From Marthasterias glacialis (lineage: Eukaryota > Echinodermata > Asteroidea > Forcipulatida > Asteriidae), in NCBI GenBank assembly GCA_911728455.2, contig OU452231.1:21194999-21258998 (forward strand): 64,000 bases of DNA, read 5' to 3'. Shown here piece by piece: positions 23,722 to 38,700 of this stretch (position 1 is its first letter; every line of letters starts with the position of its first letter). A program made the position numbers and the translations under genes. The notes under the pieces are model-generated. The model ran no database searches and had not been told where the DNA came from. It was given only the letters and a program-made list of their open reading frames with translations.

Positions 23722-26700
23722 TGGCTACGGTCCAGCACACACGTATCAGCCTTGGCTATTGTTCACGTACACACACCATGGCCGTATGTACTGGCCATTT
23801 TCAGGGTGTCCTCACTCCGCAGTCGCTGGCATCCTCCTTGTTTATCCCACAGCTCCAAGACCGGTATTTTCGGAAAGCCCATGAGCAGGGCTTTCCAACA
23901 GTGTCAAACTTGTTAGTTTCCCGCCAATACTTTGGGAGATAGAGTCGTTGCTAAGTCTTGTTTTCACTCTGTTACAGCTTCGTGTACAAAAGTGCCATTA
24001 GACATGCGTTTGAAGCGCATTCTGAGTAGCCCCGCTCCCTGGTCGTTTCACGGCGGAAGTTGGCCCTGGCTGGCCAGGAAAACCCGATTTTCGGATGCAG
24101 GACTATGGCAGCTAACTCCAGGTACAAGAAATTTCTCTCTAGCCCTATTATTTCTGGAGTTATTGGCAGTGGCGCTACCGACTTCTTTTTTCGGCGTTTT
24201 TTTTTTTTTTTTTTTTTTTTTGCTGGCTTCGGTCCAGCACACACGTAGCAGCCTTGGCTATTGTTCACGTACACACACCATGGCCGTATGTACTGGCCAT
24301 TTTCAGGGTGTCCTCACTCCGCAGTCGCTGGCATCCTCCCTGTTTCTCACACAGCTCCAAGACCGGTATTTTCGGAAAGCCCATGAGCAGGGCTTTCCAA
24401 CAGTGTCAAACTTGTTAGTTTCCCGCCAATACTTTGGGAGATAGAGTCGTTGCTAAGTCTTGTTTTCACTCTGTTACAGCTTCGTGTACAAAAGTGCCAT
24501 TAGACATGCGTTTGAAGCGCATTCTGAGTAGCCCCGCTCCCTGGTCGTTTCAAGGCGGAAGTTGGCCCTGGCTGGCCAGGAAAACCCGATTTTCGGATGC
24601 AGGACAATGGCAGCTAACTCCAGGTACAAGAAATTTTTCTCTAGCCCTATTATTTTTGGAGTTATTGGCAGTGGCGCTGACGACTTCTTTTTTCGGCGTT
24701 TATTTATTTATTAATTTTTTTGCTGGCTTCGGTCCAGCACACACGTAGCAGCCTTGGCTATTGTTCACGTACACGCACCATGGCCGTATGTACTGGCCAT
24801 TTTCAGGGTTTCCTCACTCCGCAGTCCTTGGCATCCTCCCTGTTTATCACACAGCTCAAGACCAGTATTTTCGGAAAGCCCATGAGCAGGGCTTTCCAAC
24901 AGTGTCAAACTTGTTAGTTTCCCGCCAATACTTTGGGAGATAGAGTTGTTGCTAAGTCTTGTTTTCACTCTGTTACAGCTTCGTGTACAAAAGTGCCATT
25001 AGACATGCGTTTGAAGCGCATTCTGAGCAGCCCCGCTCCCTGGTCGTTTCAAGGTGGAAGATGGCCCTGGCTGGCCAGAAAAACCCGATTTTCGGATGCA
25101 GGACAATGGCAGCTAAGTCCAGGTACAGGAAATTTCTCTCTAGCCCTATTATTTTTGGAGTTATTGGCAGTGGCGCTGCCGACTTCTTTTTTCGGCGGTT
25201 TTTTTTTTTTTTGGCTACGGTCCAGCACACACGTATCAGCCTTGGCTATTGTTCACGTACACACACCATGGCCGTATGTACTGGCCATTTTCAGGGTGTC
25301 CTCACTCCGCAGTCCCTGGCATCCTCCCTGTTTATCACACAGCTCCAAGACCAGTATTTTCGGAAAGCCCATGAGCAGGGCTTTCCAACAGTGTCAAACT
25401 TGTTAGTTTCCCGCCAATACTGTGGGAGATAGAGTCGTTGCTAAGTCTTGTTTTCACTCTGTTACGGCTTCGTGTACAAAAGTGCCATTAGACATGCGTT
25501 TGAAGCGCATTCTGAGTAGCCCCGCTCCCTGGTCGTTTCAAGGCGGAAGTTGGCCCTGGCTGGCCAGGAAAACCCGATTTTCGGATGCAGGATAATGGCA
25601 GCTAACTCCAGGTACAAGAAATTTTTCTTTAGCCCTATTATTTTTGGAGTTATTGGCAGTGGCGCTGCCGACTTCTTTTTTCGGCGTTTTTATTTATTTA
25701 TTTATTTTTTTTTTTTTTGTGGCTACGGTCCAGCACACACGTATCAGCCTTGGCTATTTTTCACGTACACACACCATGGCCGTATGTACCGGCCATTTTC
25801 AGGGTGTCCTCACTCCGCAGTCGCTGGCATCCTCCCTCTTTATCACACAGCTCCAAGACCGGTATTTCCGGAAAGCCCATGAGCAGGGCTTTCCAACAGT
25901 GTCAAACTTGTTAGTTTCCCGCTAATACTTTGGGAGATTGAGTCGTTGCTAAGTCTTGTTTTCACTCTGTTTCAGCTTCGTGTACAAAAGTGCCATTAGA
26001 CATGCGTTTGAAGCGCATTCTGAGTAGCCCCGCTCCCTGGTCGTTTCAAGGCGGAAGTTGGCCCTGGCTGGCCAGGAAAACCCGATTTTCGGATGCAGGA
26101 CAATGGCAGCTAACTCCAGGTACAAGAAATTTTTCTCTAGCCCTATTATTTTTGGAGTTATTGGCAGTGGCGCTGCCGACTTCTTTTTTCGGCGTTTATT
26201 TATTTATTAATTTTTTTGCTGGCTTCGGTCCGGCACACACGTAGCAGCCTTGGCTATTGTTCACGTACACACACCATGGCCGTATGTACCGGCCATTTTC
26301 AGGGTGTCCTCACTCCGCAGTCGCTGGCATCCTCCCTCTTTATCACACAGCTCCAAGACCGGTATTTCTGGAAAGCCCATGAGCAGGGCTTTCCAACAGT
26401 GTCAAACTTGTTAGTTTCCCGCCAATACTTTGGGAGATAGAGTCGTTGCTAAGTCTTGTTTTCACTCTGTTTCAGCTTCGTGTACAAAAGTGCCATTAGA
26501 CATGCGTTTGAAGCGCATTCTGAGTAGCCCCGCTCCCTGGTCGTTTCAAGGCGGAAGTTGGCCCTGGCTGGCCAGGAAAACCCGATTTTCGGATGCAGGA
26601 CAATGGCAGCTAACTCCAGGTACAAGAAATTTTTCTCTAGCCCTATTATTTTTGGAGTTATTGGCAGTGGCGCTGCCGACTTCTTTTTTCGGCGTTTATT

Positions 26701-29700
26701 TATTTATTAATTTTTTTGCTGGCTTCGGTCCAGCACACACGTAGCAGCCTTGGCTATTGTTCACGTTCACACACCATGGCCGTATGTACCGGCCATTTTC
26801 AGGGTGTCCTCACTCCGCAGTCGCTGGCATCCTCCCTGTTTATCACACAGCTCCAAGACCTGTATTTCCGGAAAGCCCATGAGCAGGGCTTTCCAACAGT
26901 GTCAAACTTGTTAGTTTCCCGCCAATACTTTGGGAGATAGAGTCCTTGCTAAGTGTTGTTTTCACTCTGTTTCAGCTTCGTGTACAAAAGTGTCATTAGA
27001 CATGCGTTTGAAGCGCATTCTGAGTAGCCCCGCTCCCTGGTCGTTTCAAGGCGGAAGTTGGCCCTGGCTGGCCAGGAAAACCCGATTTTCGGATGCAGGA
27101 CAATGGCAGCTAACTCCAGGTACAAGAAATTTTTCTCTAGCCCTATTATTTTTGGAGTTATTGGCAGTGGCGCTGCCGACTTCTTTTTTCGGCGTTTATT
27201 TATTTATTAATTTTTTTTGCTGGCTTCGGTCCAGCACACACGTAGCAGCCTTGGCTAATGTTCACGTACACACACCATGGCCGTATGTACCGGCCATTTT
27301 CAGGGTGTCCTCACTCCGCAGTCGCTGGCATCCTCCCTCTTTATCACACAGCTCCAAGACCGGTATTTCCGGAAAGCCCATGAGCAGGGCTTTCCAACAG
27401 TGTCAAACTTGTTAGTTTCCCGCCAATACTTTGGGAGATAGAGTCGTTGCTAAGTCTTGTTTTCACTCTGTTTCAGCTTCGTGTACAAAAATGTGCCATT
27501 AGACATGCGTTTGAAGCGCATTCTGAGTAGCAACGCTCCCTGGTCGTTTCAAGGCGGAAGTTGGCCCTGGCTGGCCAGGAAAACCCGATTTTCGGATGCA
27601 GGACAATGGCAGCTAACTTCAGGTACAAGAAATGTTTCTCTAGCCCTATTATTTTTGGAGTTATTGGCAGTGGCGCTGCCGACTTCTTTTTTCGGCGTTT
27701 ATTTATTTATTAATTTTTTTGCTGGCTTCGGTCCAGCACACACGTAGCAGCCTTGGCTATTGTTCACGTACACACACCATGGCCGTATGTACCGGCCATT
27801 TTCAGGGTGTCCTCACTCCGCAGTCGCTGGCATCCTCCCTGTTTATCACACAGCTCCAAGACCGGTATTTCCGGAAAGCCCATGAGCAGGGCTTTCCAAC
27901 AGTGTCAAACTTGTTAGTTTCCCGCCAATACTTTGGGAGATAGAGTCGTTGCTAAGTCTTGTTTTCACTCTGTTTCAGCTTCGTGTACAAAAGTGCCATT
28001 AGACATGCGTTTGAAGCGCATTCTGAGTAGCCCCGCTCCCTGGTCGTTTCAAGGCGGAAGTTGGCCCTGGCTGGCCAGGAAAACCCGTATTTCGGATGCA
28101 GGACAATGGCAGCTAACTCCAGGTACAAGAAATTTTTCTCTAGCCCTATTATTTTTGGAGTTATTGGCAGTGGCGCTGCCGACTTCTTTTTTCGGCGTTT
28201 ATTTATTTATTAATTTTTTTGCTGGCTTCGGTCCAGCACACACGTAGCAGCCTTGGCTATTGTTCACGTACACACACCATGGCCGTATGTACCGGCCATT
28301 TTCAGGGTGTCCTCACTCCGCAGTCGCTGGCATCCTCCCTCTTTATCACACAGCTCCAAGACCGGTATTTCCGGAAAGCCCATGAGCAGGGCTTTCCAAC
28401 AGTGTCAAACTTGTTAGTTTCCCGCCAATACTTTGGGAGATAGAGTCGTTGCTAAGTCTTGTTTTCACTCTGTTTCAGCTTCGTGTACAAAAGTGCCATT
28501 AGACATGCGTTTGAAGCGCATTCTGAGTAGCCCCGCTCCCTGGTCGTTTCAAGGCGGAAGTTGGCCCTGGCTGGCCAGGAAAACCCAATTTTCGGATGCA
28601 GGACTATGGCAGCTAAGTCCAGGTACAAGAAATTTCTCTCTAGCCCTATTATTTTTGGAGTTATTGGCAGTGGCGCTGCCGACTTCTTTTTTCGGCGTTT
28701 TTTTTTTTTTTTTTTTTTTTTTTGCTGGCTTCGGTCCAGCACACACGTAGCAGCCTTGGCTATTGTTCACGTACACACACCATGGCCGTATGTACTGGCC
28801 ATTTTCAGGGTGTCCTCACTCCGCAGTCGCTGGCATCCTCCCTGTTTATCCCACAGCTCCAAGACCGGTATTTTCGGAAAGCCCCTGAGCAGGGCTTTCC
28901 AACAGTGTCAAACTTGTTAGTTTCCCGCCAATACTGCGGGAGATAGAGTCGTTGCTAAGTCTTGTTTTCACTCTGTTACGGCTTCGTGTACAAAAGTGCC
29001 ATTAGACATGCGTTTGAAGCGCATTCTGAGTAGCCCCGCTCCCTGGTCGTTTCAAGGCGGAAGTTGGCCCTGGCTGGCCAGGAAAACCCAATTTTCGGAT
29101 GCAGGACAATGGCAGCTAACTCCAGGTACAAGAATTTTTTCTTTAGCCCTATTATTTTTGGAGTTATTGGCAGTGGCGCTGCCGACTTCTTTTTTCGGCG
29201 TTTATTTATTTATTAATTTTTTTGCTGGCTTCGGTCCAGCACACACGTAGCAGCCTTGGCTATTGTTCACGTACACACACCTTGGCCGTATGTACTGGCC
29301 ATTTTCAGGGTGTCCTCACTCCGCAGTCGCTGGCATCCTCCCTGTTTATCCCACAGCTCCAAGACCGGTATTTTCGGAAAGCCCATGAGCAGGGCTTTCC
29401 AACAGTGTCAAACTTGTTAGTTTCCCGCCAATACTGCGGGAGATAGAGTCGTTGCTAAGTCTTGTTTTCACTCTGTTACGGCTTCGTGTACAAAAGTGCC
29501 ATTAGACATGCGTTTGAAGCGCATTCTGAGTAGCCCCGCTCCCTGGTCGTTTCAAGGCGGAAGTTGGCCCTGGCAGGCCAGGAAAACCCAATTTTCGGAT
29601 GCAGGACAATGGCAACTAACTCCAGGTACAAGAAATTTCTCTCTAGCCCTATTATTTTTGGAGTTATTGGCAGTGGCGCTGCCGACTTCTTTTTTCGGCG

Positions 29701-31450
29701 TTTATTTATTTATTAATTTTTTTGCTGGCTTCGGTCCAGCACACACGTAGCAGCCTTGGCTATTGTTCACGTACACACACCTTGGCCGTATGTACTGGCC
29801 ATTTTCAGGGTGTCCTCACTCCGCAGTCGCTGGCATCCTCCCTGTTTATCCCACAGCTCCAAGACCGGTATTTTCGGAAAGCCCATGAGCAGGGCTTTCC
29901 AACAGTGTCAAACTTGTTAGTTTTCCGCCAATACTTTGGGAGATAGAGTCGTTGCTAAGTCTTGTTTTCACTCTGTTACAGCTTCGTGTACAAAAGTGCC
30001 ATTAGACATGCGTTTGAAGCGCATTCTGAGTAGCCCCGCTCCCTGGTCGTTTCAAGGCGGAAGTTGGCCCTGGCTGGCCAGGAAAACCCAATTTTCGGAT
30101 GCAGGACAATGGCAGCTAACTCCAGGTACAAGAAATTTTTCTCTAGCCCTATTATTTTTGGAGTTATTGGCAGTGGCGCTGCCGACTTCTTTTTTCGGCG
30201 TTTATTTATTTATTAATTTTTTTGCTGGCTTCGGTCCAGCACACACGTAGCAGCCTTGGCTATTGTTCACGTACACACACCTTGGCCGTATGTACTGGCC
30301 ATTTTCAGGGTGTCCTCACTCCGCAGTCGCTGGCATCCTCCCTGTTTATCCCACAGCTCCAAGACCGGTATTTTCGGAAAGCCCATGAGCAGGGCTTTCC
30401 AACAGTGTCAAACTTGTTAGTTTCCTGCCAATACTTTGGGAGATAGAGTCGTTGCTAAGTCTTGTTTTCACTCTGTTACAGCTTCGTGTACAAAAGTGCC
30501 ATTAGACATGCGTTTGAAGCGCATTCTGAGTAGCCCCGCTCCCTGGTCGTTTCAAGGCGGAAGTTGGCCCTGGCTGGCCAGGAAAACCCAATTTTCGGAT
30601 GCAGGACTATGGCAGCTAAGTCCAGGTACAAGAAATTTCTCTCTAGCCCTATTATTTTTGGAGTTATTGGCAGTGGCGCTGCCGACTTCTTTTTTCGGCG
30701 GTTTTTTTTTTTTTTTTTTTTTTTTTTGCTGGCTTCGGTCCAGCACACACGTAGCAGCCTTGGCTATTGTTCACGTACACACACCATGGCCGTATGTACT
30801 GGCCATTTTCAGGGTGTCCTCACTCCGCAGTCGCTGGCATCCTCCCTGTTTATCCCACAGCTCCAAGACCGGTATTTTCGGAAAGCCCCTGAGCAGGGCT
30901 TTCCAACAGTGTCAAACTTGTTAGTTTCCCGCCAATACTGCGGGAGATAGAGTCGTTGCTAAGTCTTGTTTTCACTCTGTTACGGCTTCGTGTACAAAAG
31001 TGCCATTAGACATGCGTTTGAAGCGCATTCTGAGTAGCCCCGCTCCCTGGTCGTTTCAAGGCGGAAGTTGGCCCTGGCTGGCCAGGAAAACCCAATTTTC
31101 GGATGCAGGACAATGGCAGCTAACTCCAGGTACAAGAAATTTTTCTTTAGCCCTATTATTTTTGGAGTTATTGGCAGTGGCGCTGCCGACTTCTTTTTTC
31201 GGCGTTTATTTATTTATTAATTTTTTTGCTGGCTTCGGTCCAGCACACACGTAGCAGCCTTGGCTATTGTTCACGTACACACACCTTGGCCGTATGTACT
31301 GGCCATTTTCAGGGTGTCCTCACTCCGCAGTCGCTGGCATCCTCCCTGTTTCTCACACAGCTCCAAGACCGGTATTTTCGGAAAGCCCATGAGCAGGGCT
31401 TTCCAACAGTGTCAAACTTGTTAGTTTCCCGCCAATACTTTGGGAGATAG
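22936..31450. repeat. Segmental higher-order block, copy A
   Basis: The unit order from 23435 onward corresponds to that of copy B beginning at 32451. Offsets step down as whole units are missing from B: about 9,016 bp at 23435, 8,531 bp at 25433-26941, 8,028 bp at 27944-28444, 8,027 bp at 28947-29447 and 7,527 bp at 30447. Units 27442 and 29947 have no partner at the expected place in B. Markers include the one-base loss TATTATTTTGGAG in unit 23435, GAGATTGAGTCG at the 25941 junction, GAGTCCTTGCTAAGTGTTG in unit 26941 and AACCCGTATTTCGG in unit 27944. Confidence 0.85.
23943..24943. repeat. Third copy of the 1,003-bp dimer
   Basis: Units 23943 and 24445 carry the variants of the dimer at 20440-22445, about 3,503 bp from its first copy. 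The second unit differs by GGGTTTCC for GGGTGTCC and a one-base loss at CAGCTCAAGACC. Confidence 0.9.
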
Positions 31451-31950
31451 AGTCGTTGCTAAGTCTTGTTTTCACTCTGTTACAGCTTCGTGTACAAAAG
31501 TGCCATTAGACATGCGTTTGAAGCGCATTCTGAGTAGCCCCGCTCCCTGGTCGTTTCAAGGCGGAAGTTGGCCCTGGCTGGCCAGGAAAACCCGATTTTC
31601 GGATGCAGGACAATGGCAGCTAACTCCAGGTACAAGAAATTTCTCTCTAGCCCTATTATTTTTGGAGTTATTGGCAGTGGCGCTGACGACTTCTTTTTTC
31701 GGCGTTTATTTATTTATTAATTTTTTTGCTGGCTTCGGTCCAGCACACACGTAGCAGCCTTGGCTATTGTTCACGTACACGCACCATGGCCGTATGTACT
31801 GGCCATTTTCAGGGTGTCCTCACTCCGCAGTCCTTGGCATCCTCCCTGTTTATCACACAGCTCCAAGACCAGTATTTTCGGAAAGCCCATGAGCAGGGCT
31901 TTCCAACAGTGTCAAACTTGTTAGTTTCCCGCCAATACTTTGGGAGATAG

Positions 31951-32702
31951 AGTTGTTGCTAAGTCTTGTTTTCACTCTGTTACAGCTTCGTGTACAAAAG
32001 TGCCAATAGACATGCGTTTGAAGCGCATTCTGAGCAGCCCCGCTCCCTGGTCGTTTCAAGGCGGAAGTTGGCCCTGGCTGGCCAGGAAAACCCAATTTTC
32101 GGATGAAAGACAATGGCAGCTAAGTCCAGGTACAAGAAATTTCTCTCTAGCCCTATTATTTTTGGAGTTATTGGCAGTGGCGCTGCCGACTTCTTTTTTC
32201 GGCGTTTTTTTTTTTTTTTTTTTTTTTTGTGGCTACGGTCCAGCACACACGTATCAGCCTTGGCTATTGTTCACGTACACACACCATGGCCGTATGTACT
32301 GGCCATTTTCAGGGTGTCCTCACTCCGCAGTCGCTGGCATCCTCCTTGTTTATCCCACAGCTCCAAGACCGGTATTTTCGGAAAGCCCATGAGCAGGGCT
32401 TTCCAACAGTGTCAAACTTGTTAGTTTCCCGCCAATACTTTGGGAGATAGAGTCGTTGCTAAGTCTTGTTTTCACTCTGTTACAGCTTCGTGTACAAAAG
32501 TGCCATTAGACATGCGTTTGAAGCGCATTCTGAGTAGCCCCGCTCCCTGGTCGTTTCAAGGCGGAAGTTGGCCCTGGCTGGCCAGGAAAACCCGATTTTC
32601 GGATGCAGGACAATGGCAGCTAAGTCCAGGTACAAGAAATTTCTCTCTAGCCCTATTATTTTGGAGTTATTGGCAGTGGCGCTGCCGACTTCTTTTTTCG
32701 GC

Positions 32703-32740
<38 letters not shown>

Positions 32741-35700
32741 TGGCTACGGTCCAGCACACACGTATCAGCCTTGGCTATTGTTCACGTACACACACCATGG
32801 CCGTATGTACTGGCCATTTTCAGGGTGTCCTCACTCCGCAGTCGCTGGCATCCTCCTTGTTTATCCCACAGCTCCAAGACCGGTATTTTCGGAAAGCCCA
32901 TGAGCAGGGCTTTCCAACAGTGTCAAACTTGTTAGTTTCCCGCCAATACTTTGGGAGATAGAGTCGTTGCTAAGTCTTGTTTTCACTCTGTTACAGCTTC
33001 GTGTACAAAAGTGCCATTAGACATGCGTTTGAAGCGCATTCTGAGTAGCCCCGCTCCCTGGTCGTTTCACGGCGGAAGTTGGCCCTGGCTGGCCAGGAAA
33101 ACCCGATTTTCGGATGCAGGACAATGGCAGCTAACTCCAGGTATAAGAAATTTTTCTCTAGCCCTATTATTTTTGGAGTTATTGGCAGTGGCGCTGACGA
33201 CTTCTTTTTTCGGCGTTTATTTATTTATTAATTTTTTTGCTGGCTTCGGTCCAGCACACACGTAGCAGCCTTGGCTATTGTTCACGTACACGCACCATGG
33301 CCGTATGTACTGGCCATTTTCAGGGTGTCCTCACTCCGCAGTCCTTGGCATCCTCCCTGTTTATCACACAGCTCCAAAACCAGTATTTTCGGAAAGCCCA
33401 TGAGCAGGGCTTTCCAACAGTGTCAAACTTGTTAGTTTCCCGCCAATACTTTGGGAGATAGAGTTGTTGCTAAGTCTTGTTTTCACTCTTTTACAGCTTC
33501 GTGTACAAAAGTGCCAATAGACATGCGTTTGAAGCGCATTCTGAGCAGCCCCGCTCCCTGGTCGTTTCAAGGTGGAAGATGGCCCTGGCTGGCCAGGAAA
33601 ACCCGATTTTCGGATGCAGGACAATGGCAGCTAAGTCCAGGTACAGGAAATTTCTCTCTAGCCCTATTATTTTTGGAGTTATTGGCAGTGGCGCTGCCGA
33701 CTTCTTTTTTCGGCGTTTTTTTTTTTTTTTTTTTTTTTTTTGTGGCTTCGGTCCAGCACACACGTAGTAGCCTTGGCTATTGTTCACGTACACACACCAT
33801 GGCCGTATGTACTGGCCATTTTCAGGGTGTCCTCACTCCGCAGTCCCTGGCATCCTCCCTGTTTATCACACAGCTCCAAGACCAGTATTTTCGGAAAGCC
33901 CATGAGCAGGGCTTTCCAACAGTGTCAAACTTGTTAGTTTCCCGCCAATACTGTGGGAGATAGAGTCGTTGCTAAGTCTTGTTTTCACTCTGTTACGGCT
34001 TCGTGTACAAAAGTGCCATTAGACATGCGTTTGAAGCGCATTCTGAGTAGCCCCGCTCCCTGGTCGTTTCAAGGCGGAAGTTGGCCCTGGCTGGCCAGGA
34101 AAACCCGATTTTCGGATGCAGGATAATGGCAGCTAACTCCAGGTACAAGAAATTTTTATTTAGCCCTATTATTTTTGGAGTTATTGGCAGTGGCGCTGCC
34201 GACTACTTTTTTCGGCGTTTTTATTTTTTATTTATTTTTTTTTTTTTTTGTGGCTACGGTCCAGCACACACGTATCAGCCTTGGCTATTGTTCACGTACA
34301 CACACCATGGCCGTATGTACCGGCCATTTTCAGGGTGTCCTCACTCCGCAGTCGCTGGCATCCTCCCTCTTTATCACACAGCTCCAAGACCGGTATTTCC
34401 GGAAAGCCCATGAGCAGGGCTTTCCAACAGTTTCAAACTTGTTAGTTTCCCGCTAATACTTTGGGAGATTGAGTCGTTGCTAAGTCTTGTTTTCACTCTG
34501 TTTCAGCTTCGTGTACAAAAGTGCCATTAGACATGCGTTTGAAGCGCATTCTGAGTAGCCCCGCTCCCTGGTCGTTTCAAGGCGGAAGTTGGCCCTGGCT
34601 GGCCAGGAAAACCCGATTTTCGGATGCAGGACAATGGCAGCTAACTCCAGGTACAAGAAATTTTTCTCTAGCCCTATTATTTTTGGAGTTATTGGCAGTG
34701 GCGCTGCCGACTTCTTTTTTCGGCGTTTATTTATTTATTAATTTTTTTGCTGGCTTCGGTCCGGCACACACGTAGCAGCCTTGGCTATTGTTCACGTACA
34801 CACACCATGGCCGTATGTACCGGCCATTTTCAGGGTGTCCTCACTCCGCAGTCGCTGGCATCCTCCCTCTTTATCACACAGCTCCAAGACCGGTATTTCT
34901 GGAAAGCCCATGAGCAGGGCTTTCCAACAGTGTCAAACTTGTTAGTTTCCCGCCAATACTTTGGGAGATAGAGTCGTTGCTAAGTCTTGTTTTCACTCTG
35001 TTTCAGCTTCGTGTACAAAAGTGCCATTAGACATGCGTTTGAAGCGCATTCTGAGTAGCCCCGCTCCCTGGTCGTTTCAAGGCGGAAGTTGGCCCTGGCT
35101 GGCCAGGAAAACCCGATTTTCGGATGCAGGACAATGGCAGCTAACTCCAGGTACAAGAAATTTTTCTCTAGCCCTATTATTTTTGGAGTTATTGGCAGTG
35201 GCGCTGCCGACTTCTTTTTTCGGCGTTTATTTATTTATTAATTTTTTTGCTGGCTTCGGTCCAGCACACACGTAGCAGCCTTGGCTATTGTTCACGTACA
35301 CACACCATGGCCGTATGTACCGGCCATTTTCAGGGTGTCCTCACTCCGCAGTCGCTGGCATCCTCCCTGTTTATCACACAGCTCCAAGACCTGTATTTCC
35401 GGAAAGCCCATGAGCAGGGCTTTCCAACAGTGTCAAACTTGTTAGTTTCCCGCCAATACTTTGGGAGATAGAGTCCTTGCTAAGTGTTGTTTTCACTCTG
35501 TTTCAGCTTCGTGTACAAAAGTGTCATTAGACATGCGTTTGAAGCGCATTCTGAGTAGCCCCGCTCCCTGGTCGTTTCAAGGCGGAAGTTGGCCCTGGCT
35601 GGCCAGGAAAACCCGATTTTCGGATGCAGGACAATGGCAGCTAACTCCAGGTACAAGAAATTTTTCTCTAGCCCTATTATTTTTGGAGTTATTGGCAGTG

Positions 35701-38700
35701 GCGCTGCCGACTTCTTTTTTCGGCGTTTATTTATTTATTAATTTTTTTGCTGGCTTCGGTCCAGCACACACGTAGCAGCCTTGGCTAATGTTCACGTACA
35801 CACACCATGGCCGTATGTACCGGCCATTTTCAGGGTGTCCTCACTCCGCAGTCGCTGGCATCCTCCCTCTTTATCACACAGCTCCAAGACCGGTATTTCC
35901 GGAAAGCCCATGAGCAGGGCTTTCCAACAGTGTCAAACTTGTTAGTTTCCCGCCAATACTTTGGGAGATAGAGTCGTTGCTAAGTCTTGTTTTCACTCTG
36001 TTTCAGCTTCGTGTACAAAAGTGCCATTAGACATGCGTTTGAAGCGCATTCTGAGTAGCCCCGCTCCCTGGTCATTTCAAGGCGGAAGTTGGCCCTGGCT
36101 GGCCAGGAAAACCCGTATTTCGGATGCAGGACAATGGCAGCTAACTCCAGGTACAAGAAATTTTTCTCTAGCCCTATTATTTTTGGAGTTATTGGCAGTG
36201 GCGCTGCCGACTTCTTTTTTCGGCGTTTATTTATTTATTAATTTTTTTGCTGGCTTCGGTCCAGCACACACGTAGCAGCCTTGGCTATTGTTCACGTACA
36301 CACACCATGGCCGTATGTACCGGCCATTTTCAGGGTGTCCTCACTCCGCAGTCGCTGGCATCCTCCCTCTTTATCACACAGCTCCAAGACCGGTATTTCC
36401 GGAAAGCCCATGAGCAGGGCTTTCCAACAGTGTCAAACTTGTTAGTTTCCCGCCAATACTTTGGGAGATAGAGTCGTTGCTAAGTCTTGTTTTCACTCTG
36501 TTTCAGCTTCGTGTACAAAAGTGCCATTAGACATGCGTTTGAAGCGCATTCTGAGTAGCCCCGCTCCCTGGTCGTTTCAAGGCGGAAGTTGGCCCTGGCT
36601 GGCCAGGAAAACCCAATTTTCGGATGCAGGACTATGGCAGCTAAGTCCAGGTACAAGAAATTTCTCTCTAGCCCTATTATTTTTGGAGTTATTGGCAGTG
36701 GCGCTGCCGACTTCTTTTTTCGGCGTTTTTTTTTTTTTTTGTTTTTTTTTGCTGGCTTCGGTCCAGCACACACGTAGCAGCCTTGGCTATTGTTCACGTA
36801 CACACACCATGGCCGTATGTACTGGCCATTTTCAGGGTGTCCTCACTCCGCAGTCGCTGGCATCCTCCCTGTTTATCCCACAGCTCCAAGACCGGTATTT
36901 TCGGAAAGCCCCTGAGCAGGGCTTTCCAACAGTGTCAAACTTGTTAGTTTCCCGCCAATACTGCGGGAGATAGAGTCGTTGCTAAGTCTTGTTTTCACTC
37001 TGTTACGGCTTCGTGTACAAAAGTGCCATTAGACATGCGTTTGAAGCGCATTCTGAGTAGCCCCGCTCCCTGGTCGTTTCAAGGCGGAAGTTGGCCCTGG
37101 CTGGCCAGGAAAACCCAATTTTCGGATGCAGGACAATGGCAGCTAACTCCAGGTACAAGAAATTTTTCTTTAGCCCTATTATTTTTGGAGTTATTGGCAG
37201 TGGCGCTGCCGACTTCTTTTTTCGGCGTTTATTTATTTATTAATTTTTTTGCTGGCTTCGGTCCAGCACACACGTAGCAGCCTTGGCTATTGTTCACGTA
37301 CACACACCTTGGCCGTATGTACTGGCCATTTTCAGGGTGTCCTCACTCCGCAGTCGCTGGCATCCTCCCTGTTTATCCCACAGCTCCAAGACCGGTATTT
37401 TCGGAAAGCCCATGAGCAGGGCTTTCCAACAGTGTCAAACTTGTTAGTTTCCCGCCAATACTGCGGGAGATAGAGTCGTTGCTAAGTCTTGTTTTCACTC
37501 TGTTACGGCTTCGTGTACAAAAGTGCCATTAGACATGCGTTTGAAGCGCATTCTGAGTAGCCCCGCTCCCTGGTCGTTTCAAGGCGGAAGTTGGCCCTGG
37601 CAGGCCAGGAAAACCCAATTTTCGGATGCAGGACAATGGCAGCTAACTCCAGGTACAAGAAATTTTTCTCTAGCCCTATTATTTTTGGAGTTATTGGCAG
37701 TGGCGCTGCCGACTTCTTTTTTCGGCGTTTATTTATTTATTAATTTTTTTGCTGGCTTCGGTCCAGCACACACGTAGCAGCCTTGGCTATTGTTCACGTA
37801 CACACACCTTGGCCGTATGTACTGGCCATTTTCAGGGTGTCCTCACTCCGCAGTCGCTGGCATCCTCCCTGTTTATCCCACAGCTCCAAGACCGGTATTT
37901 TCGGAAAGCCCATGAGCAGGGCTTTCCAACAGTGTCAAACTTGTTAGTTTCCTGCCAATACTTTGGGAGATAGAGTCGTTGCTAAGTCTTGTTTTCACTC
38001 TGTTACAGCTTCGTGTACAAAAGTGCCATTAGACATGCGTTTGAAGCGCATTCTGAGTAGCCCCGCTCCCTGGTCGTTTCAAGGCGGAAGTTGGCCCTGG
38101 CTGGCCAGGAAAACCCAATTTTCGGATGCAGGACTATGGCAGCTAAGTCCAGGTACAAGAAATTTCTCTCTAGCCCTATTATTTTTGGAGTTATTGGCAG
38201 TGGCGCTGCCGACTTCTTTTTTCGGCGGTTTTTTTTTTTTTTTTTTTTTTTGCTGGCTTCGGTCCAGCACACACGTAGCAGCCTTGGCTATTGTTCACGT
38301 ACACACACCATGGCCGTATGTACTGGCCATTTTCAGGGTGTCCTCACTCCGCAGTCGCTGGCATCCTCCCTGTTTATCCCACAGCTCCAAGACCGGTATT
38401 TTCGGAAAGCCCCTGAGCAGGGCTTTCCAACAGTGTCAAACTTTTAGTTTCCCGCCAATACTGCGGGAGATAGAGTCGTTGCTGAGTCTTGTTTTCACTC
38501 TGTTACGGCTTCGTGTACAAAAGTGCCATTAGACATGCGTTTGAAGCGCATTCTGAGTAGCCCCGCTCCCTGGTCGTTTCAAGGCGGAAGTTGGCCCTGG
38601 CTGGCCAGGAAAACCCAATTTTCGGATGCAGGACAATGGCAGCTAACTCCAGGTACAAGAAATTTTTCTTTAGCCCTATTATTTTTGGAGTTATTGGCAG

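Noticed and set aside
37963..38532. 189-codon open frame, with like frames at 40463 and 41524
   Set aside because: Produced by a 2-bp loss (CAAACTTTTAG for CAAACTTGTTAG) in a satellite unit. It is a frame change in a repeat, not a gene.
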